Below the pieces are notes generated by a model. It searched no databases. It was not told the DNA's origin and was given only the letters and a program-made list of their open reading frames with translations. Both the position numbers and the translations under genes were made by a program. Below, piece after piece: positions 33,071 to 41,106 of a stretch of 42,594 nt of DNA; positions within the stretch are counted from its first letter, which is position 1, and every line of letters begins with the position of its first letter. The DNA comes from Woeseiaceae bacterium (GTDB taxonomy: Bacteria > Pseudomonadota > Gammaproteobacteria > Steroidobacterales > Woeseiaceae): the NCBI GenBank assembly GCA_021773095.1, contig JAJFKR010000036.1, positions 1 through 42,594 of the forward strand, in the 5' to 3' direction.

Positions 33071-33660
33071 TGGACGCGATCGTCGCACTCGTTGTTGCCA
33101 CATCGATTCTGGTCATAATTCCAGGGCCGAATGTAGCGCTGATCGTGGCGAACAGCCTGCGACATGGTTTTCGCGTGGGTGTATTCACGGTGTTTGGCAC
33201 GACGGTTGGGGTTGGCTTGCAGCTTGCGCTAGTTGTTGGTGGTATGGCGGCAGTTGTCGAGGTAGCCGCTGATGCCCTTGTCTGGATACGCTGGGCGGGT
33301 GTCGCTTATCTGATCTGGCTGGGCATTCGAACGTGGCGCGAGCCAACTGCAAACCTTGAGGAAATCAAGGCAGCGCCCTCGATGTTCCTGCGTGGCTGCA
33401 TGCTGGCGGCCGTCAATCCGAAAACCTTTTTATTCAACGCCGCGTTCCTGCCGCAATTTGCCAACGATGGTACGGTGAGCCAGTTCGTACTGGTCGCCAG
33501 CGTTTTCCTTGGCGTATTGTTTCTTGGCGATGTGGGCTGGGCTTTGTTCGCGAGTTCGGCCCGAAAACTGCTAGCGCGCTACGCACATTTGCGGAATCGG
33601 CTTACGGGTGGTTTTTTGACCGCCGCAGGCATTGGACTGGCGCTCTCTCGACGAACATAG
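33070..33660 (+). CDS. LysE/RhtB-family amino-acid exporter
   Basis: A 196-residue inner-membrane protein with six hydrophobic helices, typical of LysE family translocators, which export amino acids or derivatives. Family signatures are IPGPNVALIVANSLRHGFRVG near the N-terminus and CMLAAVNPKTFLFNAAFLPQF in the middle. Substrate is unknown. Translational overlap (TAATG) with the rhomboid gene. The 57 bp before the tldD gene could hold its promoter. Confidence 0.92.
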   Translation: MDAIVALVVATSILVIIPGPNVALIVANSLRHGFRVGVFTVFGTTVGVGLQLALVVGGMAAVVEVAADALVWIRWAGVAYLIWLGIRTWREPTANLEEIKAAPSMFLRGCMLAAVNPKTFLFNAAFLPQFANDGTVSQFVLVASVFLGVLFLGDVGWALFASSARKLLARYAHLRNRLTGGFLTAAGIGLALSRRT

Positions 33661-33717
33661 CATTGCAACGAAATTGACCGTTGCAGCATCCAATAAGGGT
33701 TAACTCAGGGGATAAAC

Positions 33718-35259
33718 ATGAAAATCAAGCGCAGAGACTTTCTGGGAACTGTAGCGGCAGGTAGCGCGATTGTGACGATGCCGGGCTTTTTATCCGGCTG
33801 CGGCGTGCAGACTGCAACGGCAATTGCGTCGGCGACACCCGAAAATCCATTCATGGACTGGTTCGGGGTCGATCAGGCGGTCGTCGCCCGGGTCATGTCG
33901 GAGCTGACGTCGCGGGGTGCCGATACCGCTGATCTGTATTTTCAGCACACACGTAATAATTCTCTGACGCTTGAAGACGGCATTGTTAGCAGCGCCAATT
34001 CGGGAATTCAGCAGGGCGTTGGATTACGTGTCGTTATCGGCGATCAGACAGGCTACGCGTTTACTGAAGATCTGACCATGCAGTCGATGCTTGCCGCAGC
34101 ACGAACAGCGTCAGCGATTGCATCCGGCAGTCAGATCACCTCGCCACAGTCATTCAATCCTCTGGAATCCGGTAATCTGTATACGACGACTGTGCCGTGG
34201 GCCGACGTAGGGGTTGATCAAAAGTTGCCGGTGATGAAATTCATCGAGCAGCACGCGAAGTCGAAAGACACCGCTATCGAGAAAGTCGCCGTGTACTGGA
34301 GCGATGGTGATGAGCGGGTCATGATCGCAACGCTTGATGGCAAGCTGGTCACCGACCATCGGCCAATGGCGCGTGTGACCGTCGTGGTTACAGCGAAGAA
34401 AGGCGAGGAAACCCAAACGGGATATTCGAATATTGCCGCACGCGAAGAGTTTTCCTGGTTTTCGGAAGAGCGGCTCTCAAAAATGGTTGGCGAAGCTGTC
34501 GATCGTACAATGATCCAGTTTGAGGCAAAACGTCCGCCTGCGGGCGAGATGCCGGTCATTTTGGCGGCCGGTGCGAGCGGTATTTTGCTTCACGAGGCGA
34601 TTGGTCATGGGATGGAAGCCGACTTCAATCGCAAGGGGACCAGCATCTACTCCGACATGATAGGCAAGAAGGTCGCTGAGCCGTTCGTCACTGTTGTTGA
34701 CCAGGCCGACATTCCGCGTGAACGTGGCGCACTTAACTACGACGACGAGGGCAACAAGGCCGGTCGAACCGTGATGGTTGAGAACGGTATATTGAAGTCC
34801 TACCTGCATGATCAGATCAGCGCGAAGCAATACGATCTGAAACCAACAGGCTCCGGTCGTCGCCAGTCTTATCAGTACGCGCCGATGCCGCGTATGAGCT
34901 GTACGTTCATGGAAGACGGTCCGCACACGAAAGACGAAATCATTGCGGCGGTTGACCACGGCATCATTTGTGAGACCTACACGAACGGTCAGGTGCAAAT
35001 TGGCGCAGGCGATTACACGTTCTACGTCAAGAACGGCTGGCTGGTCGAGGGTGGCAAGATCACTGCACCGATCAAGGACGTCAACATAATCGGTAACGGA
35101 CCGGAGTCGCTGAAACGCATCACGATGGTCGCGAACGACGCCAGGCTTGATACGGGCGGCTGGACTTGTGGCAAGAACGGACAGAGCGTGCCGGTATCAC
35201 AGGGAATCCCGACGGTTCTTGTCTCCAACATGACGGTAGGAGGCGAAAATGTCAGTTGA
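33718..35259 (+). CDS. tldD: TldD-like metalloprotease with Tat signal
   Basis: TldD, with TldE/PmbA, forms a heterodimeric metalloprotease that degrades unfolded peptides and matures some peptides. The 513-residue protein has the TldD zinc motif HEAIGHGMEAD (His292, Glu293, His297) and the late cysteine ligand Cys484 in TCGKNGQSVPV. The N-terminus is a twin-arginine signal (KIKRRDFLGTVAAGSAIV), followed by SGCG, which could also be a lipobox. Classical E. coli TldD is cytoplasmic, so export is unusual. A ribosome site AGGGGAT precedes the ATG. The tldE gene starts 11 bp before its stop. Confidence 0.93.
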   Translation: MKIKRRDFLGTVAAGSAIVTMPGFLSGCGVQTATAIASATPENPFMDWFGVDQAVVARVMSELTSRGADTADLYFQHTRNNSLTLEDGIVSSANSGIQQGVGLRVVIGDQTGYAFTEDLTMQSMLAAARTASAIASGSQITSPQSFNPLESGNLYTTTVPWADVGVDQKLPVMKFIEQHAKSKDTAIEKVAVYWSDGDERVMIATLDGKLVTDHRPMARVTVVVTAKKGEETQTGYSNIAAREEFSWFSEERLSKMVGEAVDRTMIQFEAKRPPAGEMPVILAAGASGILLHEAIGHGMEADFNRKGTSIYSDMIGKKVAEPFVTVVDQADIPRERGALNYDDEGNKAGRTVMVENGILKSYLHDQISAKQYDLKPTGSGRRQSYQYAPMPRMSCTFMEDGPHTKDEIIAAVDHGIICETYTNGQVQIGAGDYTFYVKNGWLVEGGKITAPIKDVNIIGNGPESLKRITMVANDARLDTGGWTCGKNGQSVPVSQGIPTVLVSNMTVGGENVS

Positions 35260-36565
35260 TCTTACGAATCAGGCACTACAGGCCGTTGAGTTAGCCAAAG
35301 CAGCCGGTGCCGACGAAGTCGCGGCATCGATCAGCCAAAATCGTGACGTCACTTTTGAATACCGTGATGGCGCACTTGAGAAGGTAAAGGACACGACATC
35401 GCAAGGTCTTGCTATTCAGGTGTTTGCCGCTGATCGTTATTCCAGCCACCAGACAACCGACCTAAACGTCGAAAGGCTGAAGGGATTCGTCGCCGAAGCT
35501 GTGGCAATTACCAATGCACTGGAACCTGATGAGTTCCGGGAAATAACTCCGGAGGAACTGTTTAAGGACAGGCCTGACGTGGACCTGGACCTCGTCGATC
35601 CTGCGGTTGCAGATATTTCCCGCGACCAGCGCCTGGCCTGGTGTGAAGCGATCGATACGGTTGCGCGTGATCATGACAAAGTGATTTCGGCCACGGCCGG
35701 AGTGTACGATGGCAGCAGCCTTTCGGCGTCTGTCAGCAGCAACGGCTTTTCCGGCACCCAGCACTCCACATACTGCTGGTACGGATCAAGCATCACGATG
35801 ATGGACCGGGGCGACAAGCGAGCAGAAGACAGCTTCTATGTCGGTGGTCAGCATATTGCCAGCTTGCCGGAGGCCCCAAGCGTTGCGGGGACTGCGCTCA
35901 AGCGGGTTCTGTCGCGACTTGACTCCGAGAAAGGGCCGACGGTTAAGGCGACAATGGTTGTCGATTCGAGAATCGCCGGGTCGTTAATCGGCCGGTTGTT
36001 AAGACCTGCAAACGCACGACGCGTTCAGCAGGGACAATCGTACTGGGCCGAGCTGCTTGGCGAAAAAGCGTTTAGCGACAAGCTGACGATTATTGACGAT
36101 CCGCTGATAAAGCGGGGGTTCTCATCCCGTCATTTCGACAACGAGGGGATTTCGGCAAAAGTGCTGCCCATTGTCGAAGAAGGCGTAGTAAAAAACCTGT
36201 ACGTCGATACCTATTACGGTCGAAAAGCCGGCATGGTACCGACGACCGGTTCGGCGTCGAATCGGCGCATTGGTACGGGCGAGAAATCTCTGGCGCAAAT
36301 TCTGTCTGATGTCGGCGATGGCGTGTACGTGACTTCGTGGCTGGGCGGAAATGCCGACAATACGACCGGCGATTTTTCACTCGGCATTCGCGGCCATATG
36401 ATCGAGAACGGTCAGATAGGGCGTCCGGTTGGTGAAATGAACGTAACCGGTAACCTGCGCGACCTATTCAGTCGTCTGGAGATGGTTGGTAATGATGTTT
36501 ATCCGTATTCGTCGACGCTCGCTCCGTCACTGGTGTTTACGGATGTTGATTTTTCCGGTGCCTGA
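35249..36565 (+). CDS. pmbA: TldE/PmbA-like protein
   Basis: The partner of TldD. The 438-residue protein has the TldE/PmbA pattern: ADEVAASISQNRDVTFEYRDGAL near the start, TTSQGLAIQVFA, and MVPTTGSASNRRIG and NADNTTGDFSLGIRGHMIENGQ near the end. It lacks the metal-binding HExxxH of TldD, as expected. No signal peptide is present. It overlaps tldD by 11 bp, with an AGGAGG-like ribosome site upstream (GTAGGAGG). It could be exported by riding on Tat-bound TldD, or remain in the cytoplasm. Confidence 0.93.
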   Translation: MSVDLTNQALQAVELAKAAGADEVAASISQNRDVTFEYRDGALEKVKDTTSQGLAIQVFAADRYSSHQTTDLNVERLKGFVAEAVAITNALEPDEFREITPEELFKDRPDVDLDLVDPAVADISRDQRLAWCEAIDTVARDHDKVISATAGVYDGSSLSASVSSNGFSGTQHSTYCWYGSSITMMDRGDKRAEDSFYVGGQHIASLPEAPSVAGTALKRVLSRLDSEKGPTVKATMVVDSRIAGSLIGRLLRPANARRVQQGQSYWAELLGEKAFSDKLTIIDDPLIKRGFSSRHFDNEGISAKVLPIVEEGVVKNLYVDTYYGRKAGMVPTTGSASNRRIGTGEKSLAQILSDVGDGVYVTSWLGGNADNTTGDFSLGIRGHMIENGQIGRPVGEMNVTGNLRDLFSRLEMVGNDVYPYSSTLAPSLVFTDVDFSGA

Positions 36566-36569
36566 CTTG

Positions 36570-37304
36570 CTAGGCAGTTAGACCACCATCAATCGGGATC
36601 GCGGTTCCTGTGATATGAGTTGCTGCATCGCTGGCAAGAAACAGAGCGAGAGCGGCCACTTCTTCGGGCGTGGCAAGACGGCCATTCGGGCTCTCTTCGG
36701 CAAGCGATTCCAGCAGGTCGTCGACATCCACGCCGGTTTGTTCGGCCCGTGAGGCCAGCATCGGGGTATCGACGCCGCCCGGACATATAGCATTGACACG
36801 AATTCCATCGCCGGCCAGATCATGGGCCATCGCTTTGGTCATCAGGATCAGACCGCCTTTGCTGGTGCAATAGGCGACCACATTCTGCCCGCCCGCCAGT
36901 CCCCAGACTGACGAGATATTGATGATGCTGCCACTGCTTTTTTGCAGGTGAGGAATTGCAGTGCGACTCAGGTAAAAAGGTATGTCGAGATTGATGGTCA
37001 TTGTGTCGCGCCAATCGTCGTCACTGGTTTCAACGGTGCCCGCGCGCACTATGATTCCGGCTGAATTGACCAAACAATCGAGGTTCCCGAACTCGTCAAT
37101 GGTATCGGCAACCAGATCGTCGCATTCCTCAGACTCGCTGAGCTCGCCGGCCCAAATCGCGATGCTGTCCGAGACATCCGCGACCTCTTCCAGACGGCCC
37201 TCATCACGTCCGGCCGCCATGACTTCCCAACCGGCTTCCGCGAAGGCAATCGCGGTTGCCGCGCCTATGCCGGAGCTCGCACCAGTAACGAGAACAACGC
37301 TCAT
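36570..37304 (-). CDS. Short-chain dehydrogenase/reductase (SDR)
   Basis: A 244-residue NAD(P)-dependent oxidoreductase of the classical SDR family. The cofactor motif TGASSGIG is at 7-14, followed by NSAG, Ser in NISSVWG, and the catalytic YCTSK. The C-terminal sequence ITGTAIPIDGGLTA is typical. Acid after the second strand is not evident (AAGRDE), suggesting NADP preference. Substrate unknown. The ATG at 37304 has GGGGAAG just upstream. It is convergent with the tldE gene (4-bp gap) and divergent from rsgA, 42 bp away. Confidence 0.92.
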   Translation of the reverse strand: MSVVLVTGASSGIGAATAIAFAEAGWEVMAAGRDEGRLEEVADVSDSIAIWAGELSESEECDDLVADTIDEFGNLDCLVNSAGIIVRAGTVETSDDDWRDTMTINLDIPFYLSRTAIPHLQKSSGSIINISSVWGLAGGQNVVAYCTSKGGLILMTKAMAHDLAGDGIRVNAICPGGVDTPMLASRAEQTGVDVDDLLESLAEESPNGRLATPEEVAALALFLASDAATHITGTAIPIDGGLTA

Positions 37305-37346
37305 GATCTTCCCCAGAGACACGTATCGTGATATCCAGTGTATCCC

Positions 37347-38390
37347 ATGAGCATTGAGGAAGCGTTAGCAACGCTGGGGTGGCGACAGCATTTCCAGTCA
37401 CAGGTCGATCCGGACAGCACGGACACGCCGGCTCGCGTCATGAGTGTGCATCGCGGGCGCGTTGAAATTGCCAGCGAAGCGGGCCGTGCATCGATTGAAT
37501 TGCATGGGCAAAGCGCGACGCTGGGATTGACCGTCGGGGATTGGGTATTAGTGGACGAGAGCCGATCCCAAATCATGGCACGGCTGCAACCATTCGGATT
37601 GTTTCAGCGCAGGGCGGCCGGTACAGGCGGGGATATTCAGGCTATCGCCGCCAATGTAGACACGCTGTTTATCGTCACATCGGCGAACCGCGATTTTAAC
37701 GTTGCGCGCCTCGAGCGCTATCTCGCGATCGCACACGATGCGGGTGCGTTTCCGCTGATCGTTATTACCAAGTCAGACCTTGCCGAGTCGCCACAGGAAT
37801 TTGCGGCAACTGCGGGAAAGTTGTCACCCGGGATACTGGTCGAACTACTGGATGCGCGGAATGCGGATCAGGTAGCGGTCCTCCGGGCCTGGTGCGGGGA
37901 GGGTCAGACGGTCGCGCTTCTTGGCTCGTCGGGCGTTGGCAAGTCTACTATTATCAACACCTTATCGGGATCTGAGCAAGACACATCGGCCACACGCGAG
38001 GATGATCAGCGCGGCAGGCACACGACGACCAGCCGCTCCATGCATCTACTGCCGGACGGCGGCTGGTTGATCGACACGCCCGGTATGCGAGAGCTGCAGC
38101 TGGTCGATGTTGGCGCTGCGCTGGATGACGTATTCAGCGATATCGCGGCGCTTGCCGGACAGTGCCGATTTACTGATTGCAGTCATGAGTCAGAACCCGG
38201 TTGCGTCGTTCAAGCGGCGATTTCAGATGACACACTCGATCCCGACCGGCTGCGGCGCTACAGAAAACTGCAATCGGAAGACAGGCGCAATTCGGAATCT
38301 ATCGCCGAGCGCAGGTCGCGAGACAAGGGTTTCGGGAAGCTGATCAAGTCGGTGTTATCGGAAAAGCAAAAGTACAAGGGTGGCAATTAA
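37347..38390 (+). CDS. rsgA: Ribosome small-subunit-dependent GTPase RsgA
   Basis: RsgA is a circularly permuted GTPase that helps late 30S ribosome maturation. The 347-residue protein has an N-terminal OB-fold (about 20-90), G4 motif TKSD at 141-144, G1 GSSGVGKST from 193, G3 DTPGMREL, and a C-terminal zinc module with Cys273, Cys278, His280 and Cys286 (CRFTDCSHESEPGC). The permuted G-motif order is diagnostic. I use ATG 37347; a GTG three codons upstream is also in frame. It is followed two bases later by pxpA. Confidence 0.96.
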   Translation: MSIEEALATLGWRQHFQSQVDPDSTDTPARVMSVHRGRVEIASEAGRASIELHGQSATLGLTVGDWVLVDESRSQIMARLQPFGLFQRRAAGTGGDIQAIAANVDTLFIVTSANRDFNVARLERYLAIAHDAGAFPLIVITKSDLAESPQEFAATAGKLSPGILVELLDARNADQVAVLRAWCGEGQTVALLGSSGVGKSTIINTLSGSEQDTSATREDDQRGRHTTTSRSMHLLPDGGWLIDTPGMRELQLVDVGAALDDVFSDIAALAGQCRFTDCSHESEPGCVVQAAISDDTLDPDRLRRYRKLQSEDRRNSESIAERRSRDKGFGKLIKSVLSEKQKYKGGN

Positions 38391-38392
38391 CA

Positions 38393-39097
38393 ATGCTTAC
38401 CGTCGATTTGAACGCTGATCTGGGCGAGGGTGGTCCTTGCGATGCCGAACTACTGAAAATTGTCAGTAGCTGCAATATCGCCTGTGGCGGTCACGCGGGC
38501 GATCCGGAAAGCATGCGCGAAACCGTTGTACTGGCGATCTCAAATGATGTTGCGATGGGTGCGCACCCTTCTTACCCGGACCGCGATGGTTTCGGGCGCT
38601 GCAGTGGCTATCTGAAGGGCGATGAATTAAGGAAATCGATAGCGACTCAGATACGTGCATTGCAGTCCGTTGCTGAGGAGCAGGGAGCTGCGCTCGTCCA
38701 CGTCAAGCCACACGGCGCGTTGTACAACGATGCCGTAAATGATCGTGAGCTGTCCGACCTGGTGGCTGCCTGTATCGTTGCCACGTCACCAGGTGTGGCG
38801 TTCGTCGGCTTGCCCGATAGCGAAATGCAACACGCAGCATCCCGGCATTCGCTGAAGTTTGTTGCCGAAGGATTTATCGATCGGGCTTACAAGGATGATG
38901 GGCAACTGGTGCCGCGATCGGAACCCGGCGCTGTGCATAAGAGTCTGGATCAGGTCTTGCCACAGGCACTCTCGCTCGTCGGCAAAGTCGAAACGCTGTG
39001 CATTCATGGTGATACGCCAGGAGCAGCGGAGGCAGCCGCTGCTGTTCGCAACGAACTTGAAAATCGAGGAGTCGAGATTCGTGCAGTCCGCGGGTGA
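38393..39097 (+). CDS. pxpA: 5-oxoprolinase subunit A
   Basis: With PxpB and PxpC this LamB/YcsF protein forms a bacterial ATP-dependent 5-oxoprolinase that opens 5-oxoproline to glutamate. The 234-residue protein matches the family: VDLNADLGEGG at the N-terminus, NIACGGHAGDP, HPSYPDRDGFGR, VKPHGALYN, EGFIDRAYKDDGQLVPR and CIHGDTPGA. It lies two bases after rsgA, so the two may share transcription. The pxpB start lies inside its end. The gene order A-B-C differs from the B-C-A order of E. coli. Confidence 0.96.
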   Translation: MLTVDLNADLGEGGPCDAELLKIVSSCNIACGGHAGDPESMRETVVLAISNDVAMGAHPSYPDRDGFGRCSGYLKGDELRKSIATQIRALQSVAEEQGAALVHVKPHGALYNDAVNDRELSDLVAACIVATSPGVAFVGLPDSEMQHAASRHSLKFVAEGFIDRAYKDDGQLVPRSEPGAVHKSLDQVLPQALSLVGKVETLCIHGDTPGAAEAAAAVRNELENRGVEIRAVRG

Positions 39098-39698
39098 TGA
39101 CCTGATCAGCGTATCGGTGCGGGACCCGGGGAGGGCACAGGCGCTGGCGACAGCGCTCCGCGAAAGCGGGTACTGGTTGGAGGTGGTGGCGGGAATCGAC
39201 TCAGTAGTGGTTCGCTTTGATATCGTAAATGTTGCGAGGTCGGATGCGAACGATCGCCTGCAAAATGAGCTTGAAAACGTCTCTTTGCCCTCAGTGTCCA
39301 GCGAACCAATCATTGAAATACCCGTCGTTTACGGCGGCGACTCAGGACCGGATTTTGAGTTCGTCTGTCGAAAGCTCGGGATGACAGGCGATGAGTTCAT
39401 CGCGATGCATTGTGGCGAGTACATTGTCGATATGCTGGGTTTTACACCGGGCTTCGCCTACATCGGCGGTCTGGACGAGCGCTTGTTTATCGAACGTCTT
39501 CCGGAACCGAGACAACACGTCCCGGCGGGTTCTGTTGGCATCGCCGGCGGCCGAACCGGCCTTTATTCGTTACCCGGCCCGGGCGGCTGGCCATTAATCG
39601 GCAGGACTTCAAAGTTGCTGTTTGATGCATCGGCGGATGATCCTTTCACGCTGTCCGCCGGCAGTAAAGTCGTCTTTACGGCGGTCGATTCGCTGTGA
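39081..39698 (+). CDS. pxpB: 5-oxoprolinase subunit B
   Basis: This 205-residue subunit (allophanate hydrolase/KipI-like) forms part of the PxpABC 5-oxoprolinase with PxpC. Family blocks are IPVVYGGDSGPDFEFV, MLGFTPGFAYIGGLD, RLPEPRQHVPAGSVGIAG, GLYSLPGPGGWPLIGRT and the C-terminal AGSKVVF. The start is GTG 39081, with a strong GAGGAG site nine bases upstream, inside pxpA (17-bp overlap). Its stop overlaps the pxpC GTG by four bases, so all three genes are translationally coupled. Confidence 0.95.
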   Translation: MQSAGDDLISVSVRDPGRAQALATALRESGYWLEVVAGIDSVVVRFDIVNVARSDANDRLQNELENVSLPSVSSEPIIEIPVVYGGDSGPDFEFVCRKLGMTGDEFIAMHCGEYIVDMLGFTPGFAYIGGLDERLFIERLPEPRQHVPAGSVGIAGGRTGLYSLPGPGGWPLIGRTSKLLFDASADDPFTLSAGSKVVFTAVDSL

Positions 39699-40645
39699 AC
39701 GCAGCATCGATATTCGTACAAGAGCCGGGTCTGCAAACGACAATTCAGAGTTGGCCGAGGACGGGTAGCAGGCACCTCGGCGTACCGGCCAGTGGGCCGG
39801 CGGATCCTTTGTCCATGGCACTCGCGAACCGACTGGTTGGCAACACAGCATTAACGCCCGCGCTGGAGGTAACGTTGACGGGTGTAACGTTGATGTTTTC
39901 CGGCGATGCGTTTATCGCAATCACAGGTGCGACCGCCAGCTGCTCGGTGAATGGCGAGACGGTGAATCAACACACGACTATTGCAGTACGACGCGATGAC
40001 GTTCTGATCGTCGGTGCCGCTGAGAAGGGTGTACGCAGCTATCTCGCATTTGCGGGTGGCCTCAAAGCCGATCGGGTACTTGGTTCCGTGTCTACCTACA
40101 TGACAGCCGGATTCGGCGGTCATGAGGGCAGGGCACTGAAGGAAGGTGACGAGCTTGAATTAAGTGATAGCCCTGTCGGTATTTCGATGCTGGAAACTCC
40201 GATGCAGTATCGCTTGCCGATGTTGCAGGCATGGAGCGTGCGCGCCGGTCGATCTTGCGAGACTATAAGTGTTGACGACCCCACCTCATTGTTCGAAACA
40301 AAACTGACGGTCGCCAGCCGAAGTGATCGAATGGGTATCAAGCTGGAAGGCAAAAGTTTTAAAACGGATGCCGACGGGCAGATGCCGAGTGCGCCGGTAT
40401 TTCCTGGAGTTATTCAATGCCCACAGGACGGCGACCTGTTCGTGCTGTCTGTCGATGCGGGAACAACGGGTGGATATCCACGCGTCGCGAAAATCGCAAG
40501 GATGGATTTGCACGTGCTGGGTCAGCTTCGGCCGGGCAACAGCCTGACTTTAATAGAGCGCAAAGATGAGGACGCGGCACGGGAACTGCAGGAGAAACAC
40601 AACTATTGGCGTGCGTGGCTGCCGGATGTCGCCGATGTCATTTAG
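39695..40645 (+). CDS. pxpC: 5-oxoprolinase subunit C
   Basis: This 316-residue subunit belongs to the biotin-dependent carboxyltransferase/KipA-like family and completes the PxpABC enzyme. Typical segments are RTGSRHLGVPASGPADPLS near the N-terminus, ALEVTLTGVTLMF, RSYLAFAGGL, SDRMGIKLEG and PVFPGVIQCPQDGDLFVL, and a late DAGTTGGYPRVAKI. The GTG start overlaps the pxpB stop (GTGA). It is the last gene of the rsgA-pxpABC run. No clear terminator follows; a decayed small gene begins about 70 bp downstream. Confidence 0.95.
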   Translation: MNAASIFVQEPGLQTTIQSWPRTGSRHLGVPASGPADPLSMALANRLVGNTALTPALEVTLTGVTLMFSGDAFIAITGATASCSVNGETVNQHTTIAVRRDDVLIVGAAEKGVRSYLAFAGGLKADRVLGSVSTYMTAGFGGHEGRALKEGDELELSDSPVGISMLETPMQYRLPMLQAWSVRAGRSCETISVDDPTSLFETKLTVASRSDRMGIKLEGKSFKTDADGQMPSAPVFPGVIQCPQDGDLFVLSVDAGTTGGYPRVAKIARMDLHVLGQLRPGNSLTLIERKDEDAARELQEKHNYWRAWLPDVADVI

Positions 40646-40716
40646 TGAATAGAGTTTCTTGCCGAAAGTAGCAATCAAACCGAAGCTGCATATGGCCGCT
40701 CAAGTATAGAGAGGAG

Positions 40717-40955
40717 ATGCTGAAGATCAGTGACAAGTCTGCAGAGACAGTCAGAAATGAGTATCAGACTGTTTTGGCGAGGGCGAAAATAGTTTCCATC
40801 GTCGTTGTCATGATGTCGCGATCGTAGGTTTCGGCATCTATTTGGCATTTGGGTGGCTATTTTGGAAGTGTCCGAACTGCGGCAAGTTTCCCGGTGGAGG
40901 ATCGAGAAGGCAGTTTTGCAAGTCGTATGATGTAGGGCTGCAAGCGTTGTCCTAA
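40717..40955 (+). pseudogene. Frameshifted small membrane zinc-ribbon protein
   Basis: From ATG 40717 a frame encodes 36 residues (MLKISDKSAETVRNEYQTVL onward, with hydrophobic IVSIVVVMM) and stops at TAG 40825-40827. In another frame the sequence just before and after that stop reads VAIVGFGIYLAFGWLFW followed by KCPNCGKFPGGG and ends at TAA 40953-40955. Together they look like a soluble N-terminus, one membrane helix and a C-terminal zinc ribbon. The second half has FCKSYDVGL where FCxxCGxxL would be expected, so one of four zinc cysteines is lost too. A purine-rich GAGGAG lies directly before the ATG. A single sequencing error could explain the shift, but not the missing cysteine. I am moderately sure it is a relic. 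Confidence 0.45.
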
Positions 40956-41047
40956 AGATAGATTAGGCCGTCTACAATCCTTCGAAGATTCCCGAATCAT
41001 CCTGTTTGATTGGTTGACAAAATCGCACTTAACTCACTGTTTTGTAA

Positions 41048-41076
41048 TTGTTTTTCTTCGTGATACTGTATACAAT
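41048..41076 (+). promoter_or_regulatory. Sigma-70-type promoter of the HNH/DUF222 gene
   Basis: A -35 TTGTTT (41048-41053) and a -10 TACAAT (41071-41076) are 17 bp apart, the optimal spacing. The start codon is 31 bp beyond the -10. The -10 lies within the LexA-like box. Confidence 0.55.
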
Positions 41077-41083
41077 AACAGCA
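41064..41083. promoter_or_regulatory. Predicted LexA (SOS) operator
   Basis: The 20-bp site TACTGTATACAATAACAGCA contains CTGT-N8-ACAG exactly, the core of the gammaproteobacterial LexA box, with TA at its left edge as in the consensus. It covers the -10 hexamer of the promoter above, where LexA repression is usual, and ends 23 bp before the start codon of the HNH/DUF222 gene. Confidence 0.7.
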
Positions 41084-41106
41084 GTCTCCTATCACAAGGA
41101 AGTGCC

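Larger units (their letters stand above)
40646..41106. other. Intergenic stretch with a decayed gene and an SOS promoter
   Basis: Of these 461 bp, 40717-40955 reads as a frameshifted small zinc-ribbon protein gene, and 41048-41083 carries the HNH gene promoter with its LexA box. A further TTGACA occurs at 41014-41019 but without a matching -10 at 16-18 bp. Nothing else is recognised. Confidence 0.6.

Noticed and set aside
41014..41048. TTGACA at 41014 as the main -35 of the HNH gene
   Set aside because: The nearest plausible -10 (TGTAAT at 41043) is 23 bp away, too far; TTGTTT/TACAAT at 17 bp fits better.
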